This document shows, one piece after another, positions 43,463 through 51,250 of a stretch of 64,000 nucleotides of DNA. Below the pieces are notes generated by a model. The model was not told the origin of the DNA. It worked only from the letters and a program-made list of their open reading frames with translations, and made no database searches. Position numbers and translations under genes: made by a program. This DNA is from Myxococcales bacterium (GTDB lineage: Bacteria; Myxococcota_A; Polyangia; Polyangiales; Polyangiaceae), in NCBI GenBank assembly GCA_016191785.1, contig JACPVJ010000136.1, forward strand, positions 1 through 64,000, read 5' to 3'. Position 1 is the first letter of the stretch. Each line of letters starts with the position of its first letter.

Positions 43463-44227
43463 ATGGCCACCGACTCACGCGCGCTTTCGGGTCGAGCTGG
43501 ACCTCGGGCCTCGCACACCCCCAAGATCATGCTGACGCATGGCCGAGCCAATCAGGGCATCGAAACGGGTGTGGGCACGGTGATGCTCGGCTTGGGCGAC
43601 GTCCACAGCTTCGACGATGACCCACACGTCAGCGCGTCGCTCTACCTCTTGGCGGACGATCGCAACACGCCGTGGGCCCCGAAGTGGGATGGCAACGACG
43701 TCCGCCGGGTGCACTCCGCGAGCTTCGTCCCGGGGACCGAACTCGCGATCACGAACTTCCCCGACGGGTACATTCGCAACGGCGTGTGGGTCAGCGGCGA
43801 CCAGCACAAGACCGGCGTCACGGTCGTGATCCCCATCTACGTGAAGGCTCCGATCGCACCGATGCTGCTCAGCCTGCCGGGGCGCGGGGGCTGGCTGACC
43901 GCGAACGTGAAGCGGGGCAAGGGCGGGCCCGGCGCGTTCGGGTTCTCGCTGACCTCGGGCGAGCTCTACCTGTCGTTCTACGGGCTCTTCCGCCGCGCCT
44001 TCAGCTGCAGCCCGGACACGGGGATGACGCACAACCTGGTCAAGAGCTTCCAGCCTCATGTCGACGTCGTCGGCGCGACGCCGTGGGCGCCGGATCCGAA
44101 GGCGCCCTGCGACTCGCTTTCGTGGGGAATCGACGTCGAATGGGCGCCGATCCAGACCGCGGACATCGAGCACCCAGTCGATCAAGCGACGCTCCCGCCC
44201 TGCGACGGGCCGGGGCCGAACCCGTAG
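43463..44227 (+). CDS. Orphan protein of unknown function
   Basis: A 254-residue protein (ATG 43463) with no signal peptide. It has a regular mix of strands and turns: TPKIMLTHGRANQG, GVGTVMLGLGDVHSFDDD, SLYLLADDRN, GVTVVIPIYVKAP and GELYLSFYGLF. It ends in a Pro/Asp/Gly-rich tail. It carries no catalytic motif I know. It follows the HNH relic, so both may belong to a former mobile or variable patch. Start uncertain; ATG 43442 is in frame. Confidence 0.6.
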   Translation: MATDSRALSGRAGPRASHTPKIMLTHGRANQGIETGVGTVMLGLGDVHSFDDDPHVSASLYLLADDRNTPWAPKWDGNDVRRVHSASFVPGTELAITNFPDGYIRNGVWVSGDQHKTGVTVVIPIYVKAPIAPMLLSLPGRGGWLTANVKRGKGGPGAFGFSLTSGELYLSFYGLFRRAFSCSPDTGMTHNLVKSFQPHVDVVGATPWAPDPKAPCDSLSWGIDVEWAPIQTADIEHPVDQATLPPCDGPGPNP

Positions 44228-44340
44228 CCGGACCCGTCTGGTGGCGGACGGGGGTTTCTCCCGTGCCCATCGGCTGCCCGCTTCCTTGAAAACACTCCCG
44301 CTATTGGAGGATTTTCGAGGATGACACGGGCGGCCCTCCC

Positions 44341-45351
44341 TCACTTCCCCTTGGTGAACAGCTTCGCCCACACCCCGCCCTTGCAGTAGCTCTGGGAGGA
44401 GCAGTCCGGTGTGTCGACCTCGTCGGCGCTCAGGCTCTGCGGGCTGAAGCCCTCGAAGTCGTACTGCAGGTTGACATCCAAGGACTTCGGGCACGTGGTG
44501 GGTAGGTTGTCCTGGTGGAACGCCACGGCGAAGCGCTTGCGCTGGAAGGTGGCGGGGAACGCTACACCGTCGACAGCGGCGTAGCCGGTGCCGGACACGG
44601 TGACCGTGCCCTTCGAGAGGTCGCCTGAAGCTTGCGCGATGGTGACCGTCAGGGTCGTGGCAAGAGTCTCGGGCGATGGCTTGTCGAGCGAGCACGCCAG
44701 GCGCGACCCGCAGGCCAACAGAGCGACGGAGCCGCTGATGTCTTGCGGGGCGAGATCGGCGCCGCAGATCGAGGCGGGGTCGGGCGTAGGGGGGCGGCCC
44801 CAGCGCGCCGTGCCCTCGGTGTTCAAGCAGCCGGCGCCATAGGTCGGCTTGAAGTGCCCGGCGTCCTTCGCTGCGCAGCTCGCGTCGGACTCGAAGTACC
44901 AGTACTCGTTCTCGGTGCAGCCGGCGGGGCAGTCGCCGCCGCCGCGCTTCAAGACGAACGCGAAGCCGCCATCTGGCTTGCGGAACGGGTAGACGAAGCT
45001 GCCGTCGTACATCAGGCCCGGCTCGAAGATCGCCTTGATGTCCGCAAGCTCGGGGTGGGCCGCGTGGATCTTGGCCAGGAACTGGGCGACGCTGACGCCC
45101 GCGCAGGCCGCGCCGCCGCCGTCCGTGGGCTGGGTCAGCGGCTGGCCCGGCGCCGGGTTGGCTTCGGCGGGCTCGCACCCGCTCGCGCCTGCGGTGCCGC
45201 CGGTGGCTGCAGTGCCGCCCACGCCTGCAGTGCCGCCGATCCCCGCGGTGCCGCCCGCGCCTGCGACGCCGCCCGAGCCCCCCGTGTCTCCCTCGTGCTT
45301 CGTGCCATCGCAGCCGAGGACCAGTACGAATGCCAGCGCCACCCACCGCAT
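44341..45351 (-). CDS. Lipoprotein with Gly-rich tether and Cys-containing C-terminal domain
   Basis: A 336-residue lipoprotein: signal peptide ending VLGC, tether with Gly/Ala/Thr repeats to about residue 60, then a soluble domain with about ten Cys and Trp/Tyr-rich segments (FVLKRGGGDCPAGC, WYFESDASCAAKDAG, RRGPP-type loops, VNLQYDFEGFSP). The protein end (KLFTKGK) precedes the window's long open frame on the same strand, which runs upstream into the DUF2330 gene but is not one protein. No named domain. The gene is 38 bases from the DUF2330 gene on the same strand. Confidence 0.75.
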   Translation of the reverse strand: MRWVALAFVLVLGCDGTKHEGDTGGSGGVAGAGGTAGIGGTAGVGGTAATGGTAGASGCEPAEANPAPGQPLTQPTDGGGAACAGVSVAQFLAKIHAAHPELADIKAIFEPGLMYDGSFVYPFRKPDGGFAFVLKRGGGDCPAGCTENEYWYFESDASCAAKDAGHFKPTYGAGCLNTEGTARWGRPPTPDPASICGADLAPQDISGSVALLACGSRLACSLDKPSPETLATTLTVTIAQASGDLSKGTVTVSGTGYAAVDGVAFPATFQRKRFAVAFHQDNLPTTCPKSLDVNLQYDFEGFSPQSLSADEVDTPDCSSQSYCKGGVWAKLFTKGK

Positions 45352-45389
45352 GGCCGGAGCGTAGCACCGAGCGAGGTCACGCGCGGCCC

Positions 45390-46520
45390 TCACGCCCGGC
45401 GACGTCGCGCTCTGCGGCGCAGGAACGACAGCCCCAAGAGCAACCCGAACCCAGCCTGCGTGGCCTTCGGGTTCCACTCGACCGTGATGGTGTTCTGCTG
45501 CTCGATCTCGGCCGGCACGCTGGGTCGGAAGGTCATGTCGTGCAACTGGTGCCCTCCGAGCCGACTGCGCAGGCGGACCAGCGCCACGTGGTCGGCGCTC
45601 ACCAGATCGGCGACCCCTGCTTGCTTCAAGATCGACTGCGGGTACTCGGGGAAGCCCGCCTCGAGCACGAACGCGCCCTTTCGGGCGGCCGCGGCGAAGA
45701 GTGCGCCGTAGTCCGTGGTGTTGGCCGAGGTCGCGCGCACGCGTTTGGCGATCCGCTCCACCGGATAGTTCTTGGGCAACATGGGTGAGGCACCCGCCAA
45801 GAAGAGCAGCACCTCGGACTCGAGGCCCGGAGTGACCGAGTGGGAAGAGAGCGCGAACGGGTACTCGAGCTTCTCGGGCGGGATCTTGGCGAAGCGGACG
45901 GTGATCGGCGCAAGCTCGCCGCTGTTGGCCTTGGGCTGCACGCGCGCGGCCAGGAACACCCAGCCGCGCTGGGCGTAGCCATCGAGCGAGTGCTGGATTG
46001 CGGCGGGGACGGGGAACTGCTCCTTGTTCAGCCACTCGCCGATCGACTGCCCCGAGCTCCCGCCCACGACCACGTACTGATAGGTGGCGGTCTCGCCCCG
46101 CTGGACCACGCGAACCGCGTCGGGCGCGCCGGCGCCGGGCGCGCCGGCCGACTTGGCTTCGGGCATGCAGCCGCAGCCTCCGCCGCCGCCGGGCCTGCGG
46201 GCGGTCGGATCGTAGATGTGGATCTGCGGCTCGGTGAAGCGCTCGAGCTCGGGGAACAGCTCGCGCTTCGCGTCTTCGATCCGGATCGGCTCTTGCTGAA
46301 GCGGCAGCACGAAGGCCTGATCGCCCGAGGCCCCGTCGAACCCGACCCCGACCACCACCGCGGTGCCCTCGGCGCCTTGCGCGATCAGCACGCGCTGCGC
46401 GTTCATCGACGCCTGCTGGGTCTCGCTCTTGCCGATCATCCCGCCGCAAGCGGCGGCGTCGGGAGCCGAGAGGTGGATGCCGAGCGCGAGGGTGAGCGCG
46501 ACGGATGTACGGCGAAACAT
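45390..46520 (-). CDS. DUF2330 exported protein with C-terminal membrane anchor
   Basis: A 376-residue protein of the DUF2330 family. Signal peptide to DAAA-C near residue 27, then ACGGMIGKSETQQ, QRVLIAQGAEGTAVVVGVGFDGASGDQAFVLP, and a GGGGGCGCMPE linker. The C-terminus has a hydrophobic stretch GFGLLLGLSF followed by RRRARRRR, a layout like sorting tags of myxobacterial or PEP-CTERM type (short, Arg-rich end) though without the diagnostic motif. ATG 46520 is the likely start. Members are typically exported in myxobacteria and other deltaproteobacteria, role unknown. Confidence 0.8.
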   Translation of the reverse strand: MFRRTSVALTLALGIHLSAPDAAACGGMIGKSETQQASMNAQRVLIAQGAEGTAVVVGVGFDGASGDQAFVLPLQQEPIRIEDAKRELFPELERFTEPQIHIYDPTARRPGGGGGCGCMPEAKSAGAPGAGAPDAVRVVQRGETATYQYVVVGGSSGQSIGEWLNKEQFPVPAAIQHSLDGYAQRGWVFLAARVQPKANSGELAPITVRFAKIPPEKLEYPFALSSHSVTPGLESEVLLFLAGASPMLPKNYPVERIAKRVRATSANTTDYGALFAAAARKGAFVLEAGFPEYPQSILKQAGVADLVSADHVALVRLRSRLGGHQLHDMTFRPSVPAEIEQQNTITVEWNPKATQAGFGLLLGLSFLRRRARRRRA

Positions 46521-46629
46521 GCCGCAATCTACCACGCGCGCGCACGAGCGACGGCAGCGCCGTGCCCAGCCTCTTGAAAAACGGGTGCGCTGGCTGACGT
46601 TCGCCCGGCGCTGAGGTAGCCTCGAGCCA

Positions 46630-47331
46630 ATGGTCGACGGGCTCGATGATCTCGACGACTGGGAGCGCCTCTTGGCCGCCGAGCGTCACGTTCAGAAGCT
46701 CCTTCCTGGAGCTGTTCTCGTGGGCGAGACGGCGGCTGCGCTCCACGTCGGTCACCGGGTGAGCAACGACGGCGACCACGTGCTCGAGGACCTGCGCGAT
46801 CACTTCGATGAAGTGCTCCTGAAGCTGGAGGCCGTGGCAGGTTGGCAGACCGCGAGGATCCGCCGTCCGGTGCTCATTCTAGGCCGACTGGAAGGAGTCG
46901 AGACGGGGATCCGCCAGCTGCGGCGGACGCAGCCGTTGGAGACGGAAGTGCTTGCCGGGCTGCGCGTTCCGACGCTCGCCGAGATGGCACGGATCAAGGC
47001 GTGGCTGCTGGTGACCCGCTACACCGTGCGCGATTACCTGGATACGGTCGTGCTGTTCGAGCGCCTCGGGGAGGCCGGTGTCCGAGCTGCGATGACGTCC
47101 TTCGACCAGCTTTACGCGCAGGCGTCCGGGGCGTCGCCTCTGGTCGAGGTGGGCGAGCGTCTGGCCGAAGCTAGACCCGCGGACGCACCCGAGGTGGACC
47201 TCGCTAGCTACCGCGGTCTCATGCCCCCGTGGAACGACTGGGCGCTCCTCGCGTCGAGCGGCCGCGGTTGGGCCGTCACCATAGCGCGCCTCTCGCTGGA
47301 TGCGCCGGCCCAAGGGGAGCACGAACAGTGA
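46630..47331 (+). CDS. AbiEii-like nucleotidyltransferase, module with a small partner
   Basis: A 233-residue protein with a minimal AbiEii/AbiGii-type nucleotidyltransferase fold. The start LLPGAVLVGETAAALHVGHRV corresponds to the family's GGTALALHLGHR, with the second Gly changed to Glu and the downstream acidic pair as NDGDHVL (DxD-like). The C-terminal helical part (TPVLAEMARIKAWL-type segment) resembles the substrate-recognition helices. Such toxins transfer nucleotides to tRNA or another target. The stop overlaps the next gene's GTG by 4 bases. Unlike AbiE, no AbiEi antitoxin precedes it; the small gene follows instead. If real, it is a toxin-like system; the weak GG motif leaves activity uncertain. 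Confidence 0.65.
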   Translation: MVDGLDDLDDWERLLAAERHVQKLLPGAVLVGETAAALHVGHRVSNDGDHVLEDLRDHFDEVLLKLEAVAGWQTARIRRPVLILGRLEGVETGIRQLRRTQPLETEVLAGLRVPTLAEMARIKAWLLVTRYTVRDYLDTVVLFERLGEAGVRAAMTSFDQLYAQASGASPLVEVGERLAEARPADAPEVDLASYRGLMPPWNDWALLASSGRGWAVTIARLSLDAPAQGEHEQ

Positions 47332-47606
47332 GCCGATTCGATCTTGCCCGCTCGCGCGCGCTCTGGAACCGCGGGCACCTGGATCTGCGCAGCGACGAGA
47401 CCATCGCGCAGCTCTTGGATCGCGGGGAGCTCGATGGTTGGCGCGAGCTGTACCGAATCGCCCGGCAGGACGCCGACCTGCGCCGTCGCATCGCAAAGGT
47501 CGTGGAGCGAGTCCCGCTCGCGTACGGTCACTTCTGGCTGGCGGCGCTCCGTTCGCTCGGAGAGCCGGTGGAGATGGACCGGGAGCTGCCGCGCGCGGAG
47601 GACTGA
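47328..47606 (+). CDS. Small helical partner of the nucleotidyltransferase
   Basis: A 92-residue protein starting at GTG 47328, overlapping the nucleotidyltransferase stop (GTGA). It is Arg/Leu/Glu-rich and helical (LARSRALWNRGHLDL, LLDRGELDGWRELYRIAR, LRRRIAKVVERVPLAY), ending LGEPVEMDRELPRAED. No DNA-binding motif is obvious. The overlap and small size make it the likely antitoxin or cognate regulator. I know no named family for it. Confidence 0.6.
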   Translation: MSRFDLARSRALWNRGHLDLRSDETIAQLLDRGELDGWRELYRIARQDADLRRRIAKVVERVPLAYGHFWLAALRSLGEPVEMDRELPRAED

Positions 47607-47652
47607 CGGGAGCAGACTGTCTGACGGCCCCGCGTGGCGCCTGCCGCGGCGA

Positions 47653-47976
47653 TCACGCGCTCGCACGAGCGACGGCGTCGAGAATGCGGGTGAGCGCGGC
47701 CTGATCGAGGCGGGTGAAACGCACACCGAAGCCGCCGTCTCGCGGGACGATCTCGCCCGGAGCGACGACGCGCTCGCCGTCGAGCTCGAGCTCCACGTCG
47801 ACCGGGGACCCGGGCGCGAACGCCGGCGGCTCGACCGAGCCGAGACCGCCCATGGAAAGGTCCCGCATCTGGACGGTCGCCGCGCGACCGTCGAACGAGA
47901 GCCGCGCGCGGGCGGCCAGCGACACGCGCAGGTGGGCTCGGCGATTGGTCGCGGTGACGGGGTGCAGGGCAGACAT
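47653..47976 (-). CDS. PilZ-domain c-di-GMP-binding protein
   Basis: A 107-residue protein made of a PilZ domain. The N-terminal NRRAHLRV contains the RxxxR c-di-GMP-binding arginines, and DLSMGGLG is the second motif (D/N-x-S-x-x-G). PilZ proteins relay c-di-GMP to motility, exopolysaccharide or secretion. ATG 47976 has GGAG 7 bases upstream. It precedes a REC-GGDEF gene on the same strand across about 120 bases; together they could form a local c-di-GMP circuit. Confidence 0.88.
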   Translation of the reverse strand: MSALHPVTATNRRAHLRVSLAARARLSFDGRAATVQMRDLSMGGLGSVEPPAFAPGSPVDVELELDGERVVAPGEIVPRDGGFGVRFTRLDQAALTRILDAVARASA

Positions 47977-48097
47977 GGCGTGCTCCGGTTTTTCGTGGGC
48001 CAAAGTCTCCCCACGAATGCGTTCCCCTACGCCCCCGCGCAAGCGCTGGTGCCCTGAAAGGAAATGAAAGCCGACCATGACGCCCTGCGCCAGGCGG

Positions 48098-49042
48098 TCA
48101 GTCTTGCTCTTCCAGCTCGACGCTCCACATCACCACGCGGTTTCGGCCGGCGTGCTTGGCGGCGTAGAGCGCAGCGTCGGCGCGGGCCACCAGGGTCGAG
48201 GCGCTGGCGACGTCACCGGGGCCGTCGGCCGCCGCGACGCCGAAGCTGGCCGTGCAGCGCACGGCGCGGTCGCCCGAGCGCACCTCCGATCGCTCGACCG
48301 CGGCGCGCAGGCGCTCGGCCAGCACGAAGGCGCCGGCGGTGCCGGTGTTGGTCAGCACGATGGCGATCTCTTCACCGCCGTAGCGCGCGACCACGTCGGC
48401 CTTGCGCACCGATCGCACGAGCGTGGTCCCCACGCTGCGCAAGACCTCGTCGCCCACCTGGTGCCCGTGCTCGTCGTTGACTCGCTTGAAGTAATCGACG
48501 TCGGCCAAGATCAGCGCCAGGGGAATGCCATAACGAACCAGGCGCGCCACCTCGACATCGATCACGTTGTTGAAGTGCCGGCGGTTGAACAAGTCGGTGA
48601 GGGGGTCGGTGCACGACAGGCGAACGAGCTTCTCGTTGGCTGCCGCCAGGTCCTCGGCCATTAGCTTGAGCCGCAGGTGAACGCGCACGCGCGCCACCAG
48701 CTCGCGCGGGTCGAAGGGTTTGCAGACGTAGTCGGTCGCGCCGCGGTCGAAGAGCTCGACCTTGCGATCGAGCTCGGTGTCCGCCGTCAAGATCAGCACC
48801 GGGATGCCCGTGAGCTCGGGCTTGGCCGAGCGCAGGCGGAGCAGCTGCATCCCGTCGCAGCCCGGCATCACCAGATCGCAGATCACGATGTCGGGTTTCG
48901 CCTCGGCCATGATGCGCAGCGCTGCCAGGCCGTCCGCGGCCTCGAGCACCTCTTCCAGGTCGCCCGACTGCCGCAGCGTCTCGGCGACGGCCGCGCGCAC
49001 CGGCGCGCTGTCATCGACGACCAGTGCTCGACCGCGGGGCAT
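48098..49042 (-). CDS. Response regulator diguanylate cyclase (REC-GGDEF)
   Basis: A 314-residue protein. The receiver (1-125) has DDSAPVRAA acidic pocket, ICDLVMPGCDG (phospho-Asp in CDL), LTADTE and KPFDP (Lys). The GGDEF domain (about 150-305) has DPLTDLFNRRHF, DVDYFKRVNDEHGHQVGDEVL and active site YGGEEI; RKAD five residues before GGEEI is a canonical RxxD inhibition site, so feedback by c-di-GMP is likely. It makes c-di-GMP when phosphorylated by a kinase elsewhere. SD AAGGGAAAGG precedes ATG 49042. Confidence 0.93.
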   Translation of the reverse strand: MPRGRALVVDDSAPVRAAVAETLRQSGDLEEVLEAADGLAALRIMAEAKPDIVICDLVMPGCDGMQLLRLRSAKPELTGIPVLILTADTELDRKVELFDRGATDYVCKPFDPRELVARVRVHLRLKLMAEDLAAANEKLVRLSCTDPLTDLFNRRHFNNVIDVEVARLVRYGIPLALILADVDYFKRVNDEHGHQVGDEVLRSVGTTLVRSVRKADVVARYGGEEIAIVLTNTGTAGAFVLAERLRAAVERSEVRSGDRAVRCTASFGVAAADGPGDVASASTLVARADAALYAAKHAGRNRVVMWSVELEEQD

Positions 49043-49057
49043 CGCCTTTCCCTTGGC

Positions 49058-51076
49058 TCAGAGGTCCACGGAGTACACGAAGCTGTTCTTGGGGAAGCGC
49101 AGCACCCGTTCCGTGATGGCCGCCTGGGGGATCTTGGTCCCCTCCACGTACTTCTTCACCAGCGCCTCGGCGCCCTTCTTGTCGTTTCGCGCCTTGAGCT
49201 GGGCCACGACGCGCATCAGCTTCTCGCAGGCGGCGGGGAGCTTCTCGAAGTTCAGCTTGAACGCGCCCACGTCGCTGCCGTTGGCGGCGGGCGCGGCGGC
49301 GTCCCAGACGACGGCGCCCTCGTCCATCAGCACGCCGAGCTGAATCGCCGCGAGCTGGCTGTAGGGTTTGCGCGTGCCGTCCTCGTTGGTCATCCCCTGC
49401 GCGATGTGTCCGAATGCCCAGACTACGCTGTCGACGTACGACTGACGCCGCACCTCTTCGGTGATGAGGCCCTTCTTCACCACTAGATCCAGGTAATAGA
49501 GCGCGCCGCTCTGGGCCTTGAGCTCTTCCATCATCGACGACAGCCCGCCGCCGAACGCCTGGCTGTCGGTCTTGCCCTGGAAAGTGTACTCGTGGCTCGG
49601 GCCCAGGTTGTGCGTGGCCTCGTGGAGCACGGTCGACAAGAGCCCCGGCAAGGCGTCGTCGCGCAGGTGCTCGCTGGCCGACTTGTCCAGCAGCGACTGT
49701 GCTTGCCTGCGGCGCGCCGCCAGCGAGTCCGGGTCGGTGTACAGGTTGGCCATCGCCACGGTGCGACCGCGGCTCTCGTTCGCGACCTTGCCCCAGTTGG
49801 GCAGAGACTGCCCGATGGTGGCGCCGAAGGCTGCGCGGCTGTCGCCGGCGTTCAGCACGACGTCGATGAACTCCGGGAGCTTGAAGCTGACCTTGCGCTC
49901 GCGGTACGGCCACGCAATCAGCTTGGCGAGGGAGGCCTCCATCTCTTGCTGGTGCGGCGTGAGCTTCTGCTGCCAGATCAGAGAGCCCTGGTTCATCCGC
50001 GCGAAGCTGACGTGGAACCCGGCCTTCTGGCTGCACGGCTCCCAGTAGGTCTCGTCCGGCCCGATGCGCAGGTAGAACTTCGAGCCCTTCCCGGCCATCT
50101 TCGACCAGGCCTCGTCGGCGGCCTCCCAGTCGTTGTCGCGGAAGGCCTTGGCAGCCGCCGTGAGGTACTCGGCCAGGGCGCGCTCGTCGGGGCCGAGGGC
50201 GGCCGCCGCGGCGTCGAGGTGCCCGGCGACCATCTGCATGGTCTGGGCGTAGGCGTTGGAGTACTTTACCGGCACGAGCTGGCCGTCTTGCTCGCGCACC
50301 ACCACGAAGGGCGACAGGAGCTCTTTCGAGTCCTTGCGCTGCTCGAGGGCCTGGCAGAACTTCGGATCGTCCTGCAGCTTCGCGGGGTAGACGTCGACCT
50401 TGCGCTTCGGCGCTCCGGCGATGGCGCTGCAGGCCGGGTTCTTCTCGGTCTTCGGGCCTTCGCACTGCGGGCCCCAGTTTCGACGGAACAGGCTGTGGCT
50501 CGGCGCGTGGTCCGCGGGCAGCTTGCGCTCGAGGGCGGCCGCGCCGGTCTGGATGGCGAACAACCGCTCGACCTCGAGCGCCGCGGCCACGATCGACTTC
50601 ACCGCCGCGCGATCGGACGGAGCGAGCGCGCGGAAGTCGGTGTGGACGAGCGTGGGTCGGCCTTGGTCGAGATCTTCGAGCACCAGCGCGCGACGCGCTG
50701 CCTCGCCAGCGGGCACGTCCGCGGCAGGAGCGTGGAGCGATGCGAGCATGCCCGAGTAGGCCAGATCGAGCTCCGGACTGAGCTTGCCCGACTGCACCCA
50801 GGTCGGCGAGGTCGGGTAGAACAGAAGCCCTCGGACCTCGTCGGGGTCGACGGTCTTGTTCCCGTTCGCGTCGTGCGCCCAGTAGACGGGCAGGTTCATG
50901 CGCACGGCCAGCTGGTTGAAGGTGCTCCGGTCGAGGGCGCTGGGCACGATCGGCGCGGGCGCGGGGGCCGCCACGGGCGCCGGGGTCGGCAGGGGTGGAG
51001 GAGGCGGCGGCGGCGTCTCGCGCGGGGTGCAGGCGACCAGCAAGGGCAGGGCGAGGGGCAGCAGACGGAGGCGCAT
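49058..51076 (-). CDS. M49-like metallopeptidase lipoprotein with EF-hand-like loop
   Basis: A 672-residue exported protein. The signal peptide ends in LVAC; then a Pro/Ala tether, a calcium-loop-like DANGNKTVDPDEV (about 75), and a metallopeptidase with HEATHNLGPSHEY (HExxH) and later MMEELKAQSGALYYLD, which is like the EECRAE motif of dipeptidyl-peptidase III (M49). M49 has HExxxH; the version here is HExxH, so either the family differs or the zinc site is rearranged. Length fits M49 (about 700). The lipoprotein anchor is unusual for DPP III, which is normally cytoplasmic. It is likely to degrade extracellular oligopeptides, useful for predation or scavenging. Confidence 0.75.
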   Translation of the reverse strand: MRLRLLPLALPLLVACTPRETPPPPPPPLPTPAPVAAPAPAPIVPSALDRSTFNQLAVRMNLPVYWAHDANGNKTVDPDEVRGLLFYPTSPTWVQSGKLSPELDLAYSGMLASLHAPAADVPAGEAARRALVLEDLDQGRPTLVHTDFRALAPSDRAAVKSIVAAALEVERLFAIQTGAAALERKLPADHAPSHSLFRRNWGPQCEGPKTEKNPACSAIAGAPKRKVDVYPAKLQDDPKFCQALEQRKDSKELLSPFVVVREQDGQLVPVKYSNAYAQTMQMVAGHLDAAAAALGPDERALAEYLTAAAKAFRDNDWEAADEAWSKMAGKGSKFYLRIGPDETYWEPCSQKAGFHVSFARMNQGSLIWQQKLTPHQQEMEASLAKLIAWPYRERKVSFKLPEFIDVVLNAGDSRAAFGATIGQSLPNWGKVANESRGRTVAMANLYTDPDSLAARRRQAQSLLDKSASEHLRDDALPGLLSTVLHEATHNLGPSHEYTFQGKTDSQAFGGGLSSMMEELKAQSGALYYLDLVVKKGLITEEVRRQSYVDSVVWAFGHIAQGMTNEDGTRKPYSQLAAIQLGVLMDEGAVVWDAAAPAANGSDVGAFKLNFEKLPAACEKLMRVVAQLKARNDKKGAEALVKKYVEGTKIPQAAITERVLRFPKNSFVYSVDL

Positions 51077-51250
51077 GGCGCGCGCCTATACGACGATTTT
51101 GGCGGGCCAGATAGCGGCGAGCGCGAGGCATCTGCGGGGCCCTCGCGGTCAGACGCAAAACCTTCGTGGAAGCGGCGAGCTGGGCCCGGGATGGGGCGCG
51201 CACGGGATGTGCTTGTTCCGGGCACGGCCCAAGGCCCGGAGTACCCGCAC

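Noticed and set aside
44233..44252. Possible hairpin terminator after the orphan gene (CCCGTC...GACGGG)
   Set aside because: Six-base stem with no following T-run; not enough to call a terminator.
44341..46803. Single 820-residue minus-strand frame joining two genes
   Set aside because: Its upstream part runs out of frame through the DUF2330 gene; the lipoprotein has its own signal peptide at 45351 and the DUF2330 gene lies in another frame.
49592..51250. Upstream 553-residue extension of the EF-G-like gene
   Set aside because: It is antisense to the M49-like gene; EF-G motifs begin only after ATG 51251, which has an SD.
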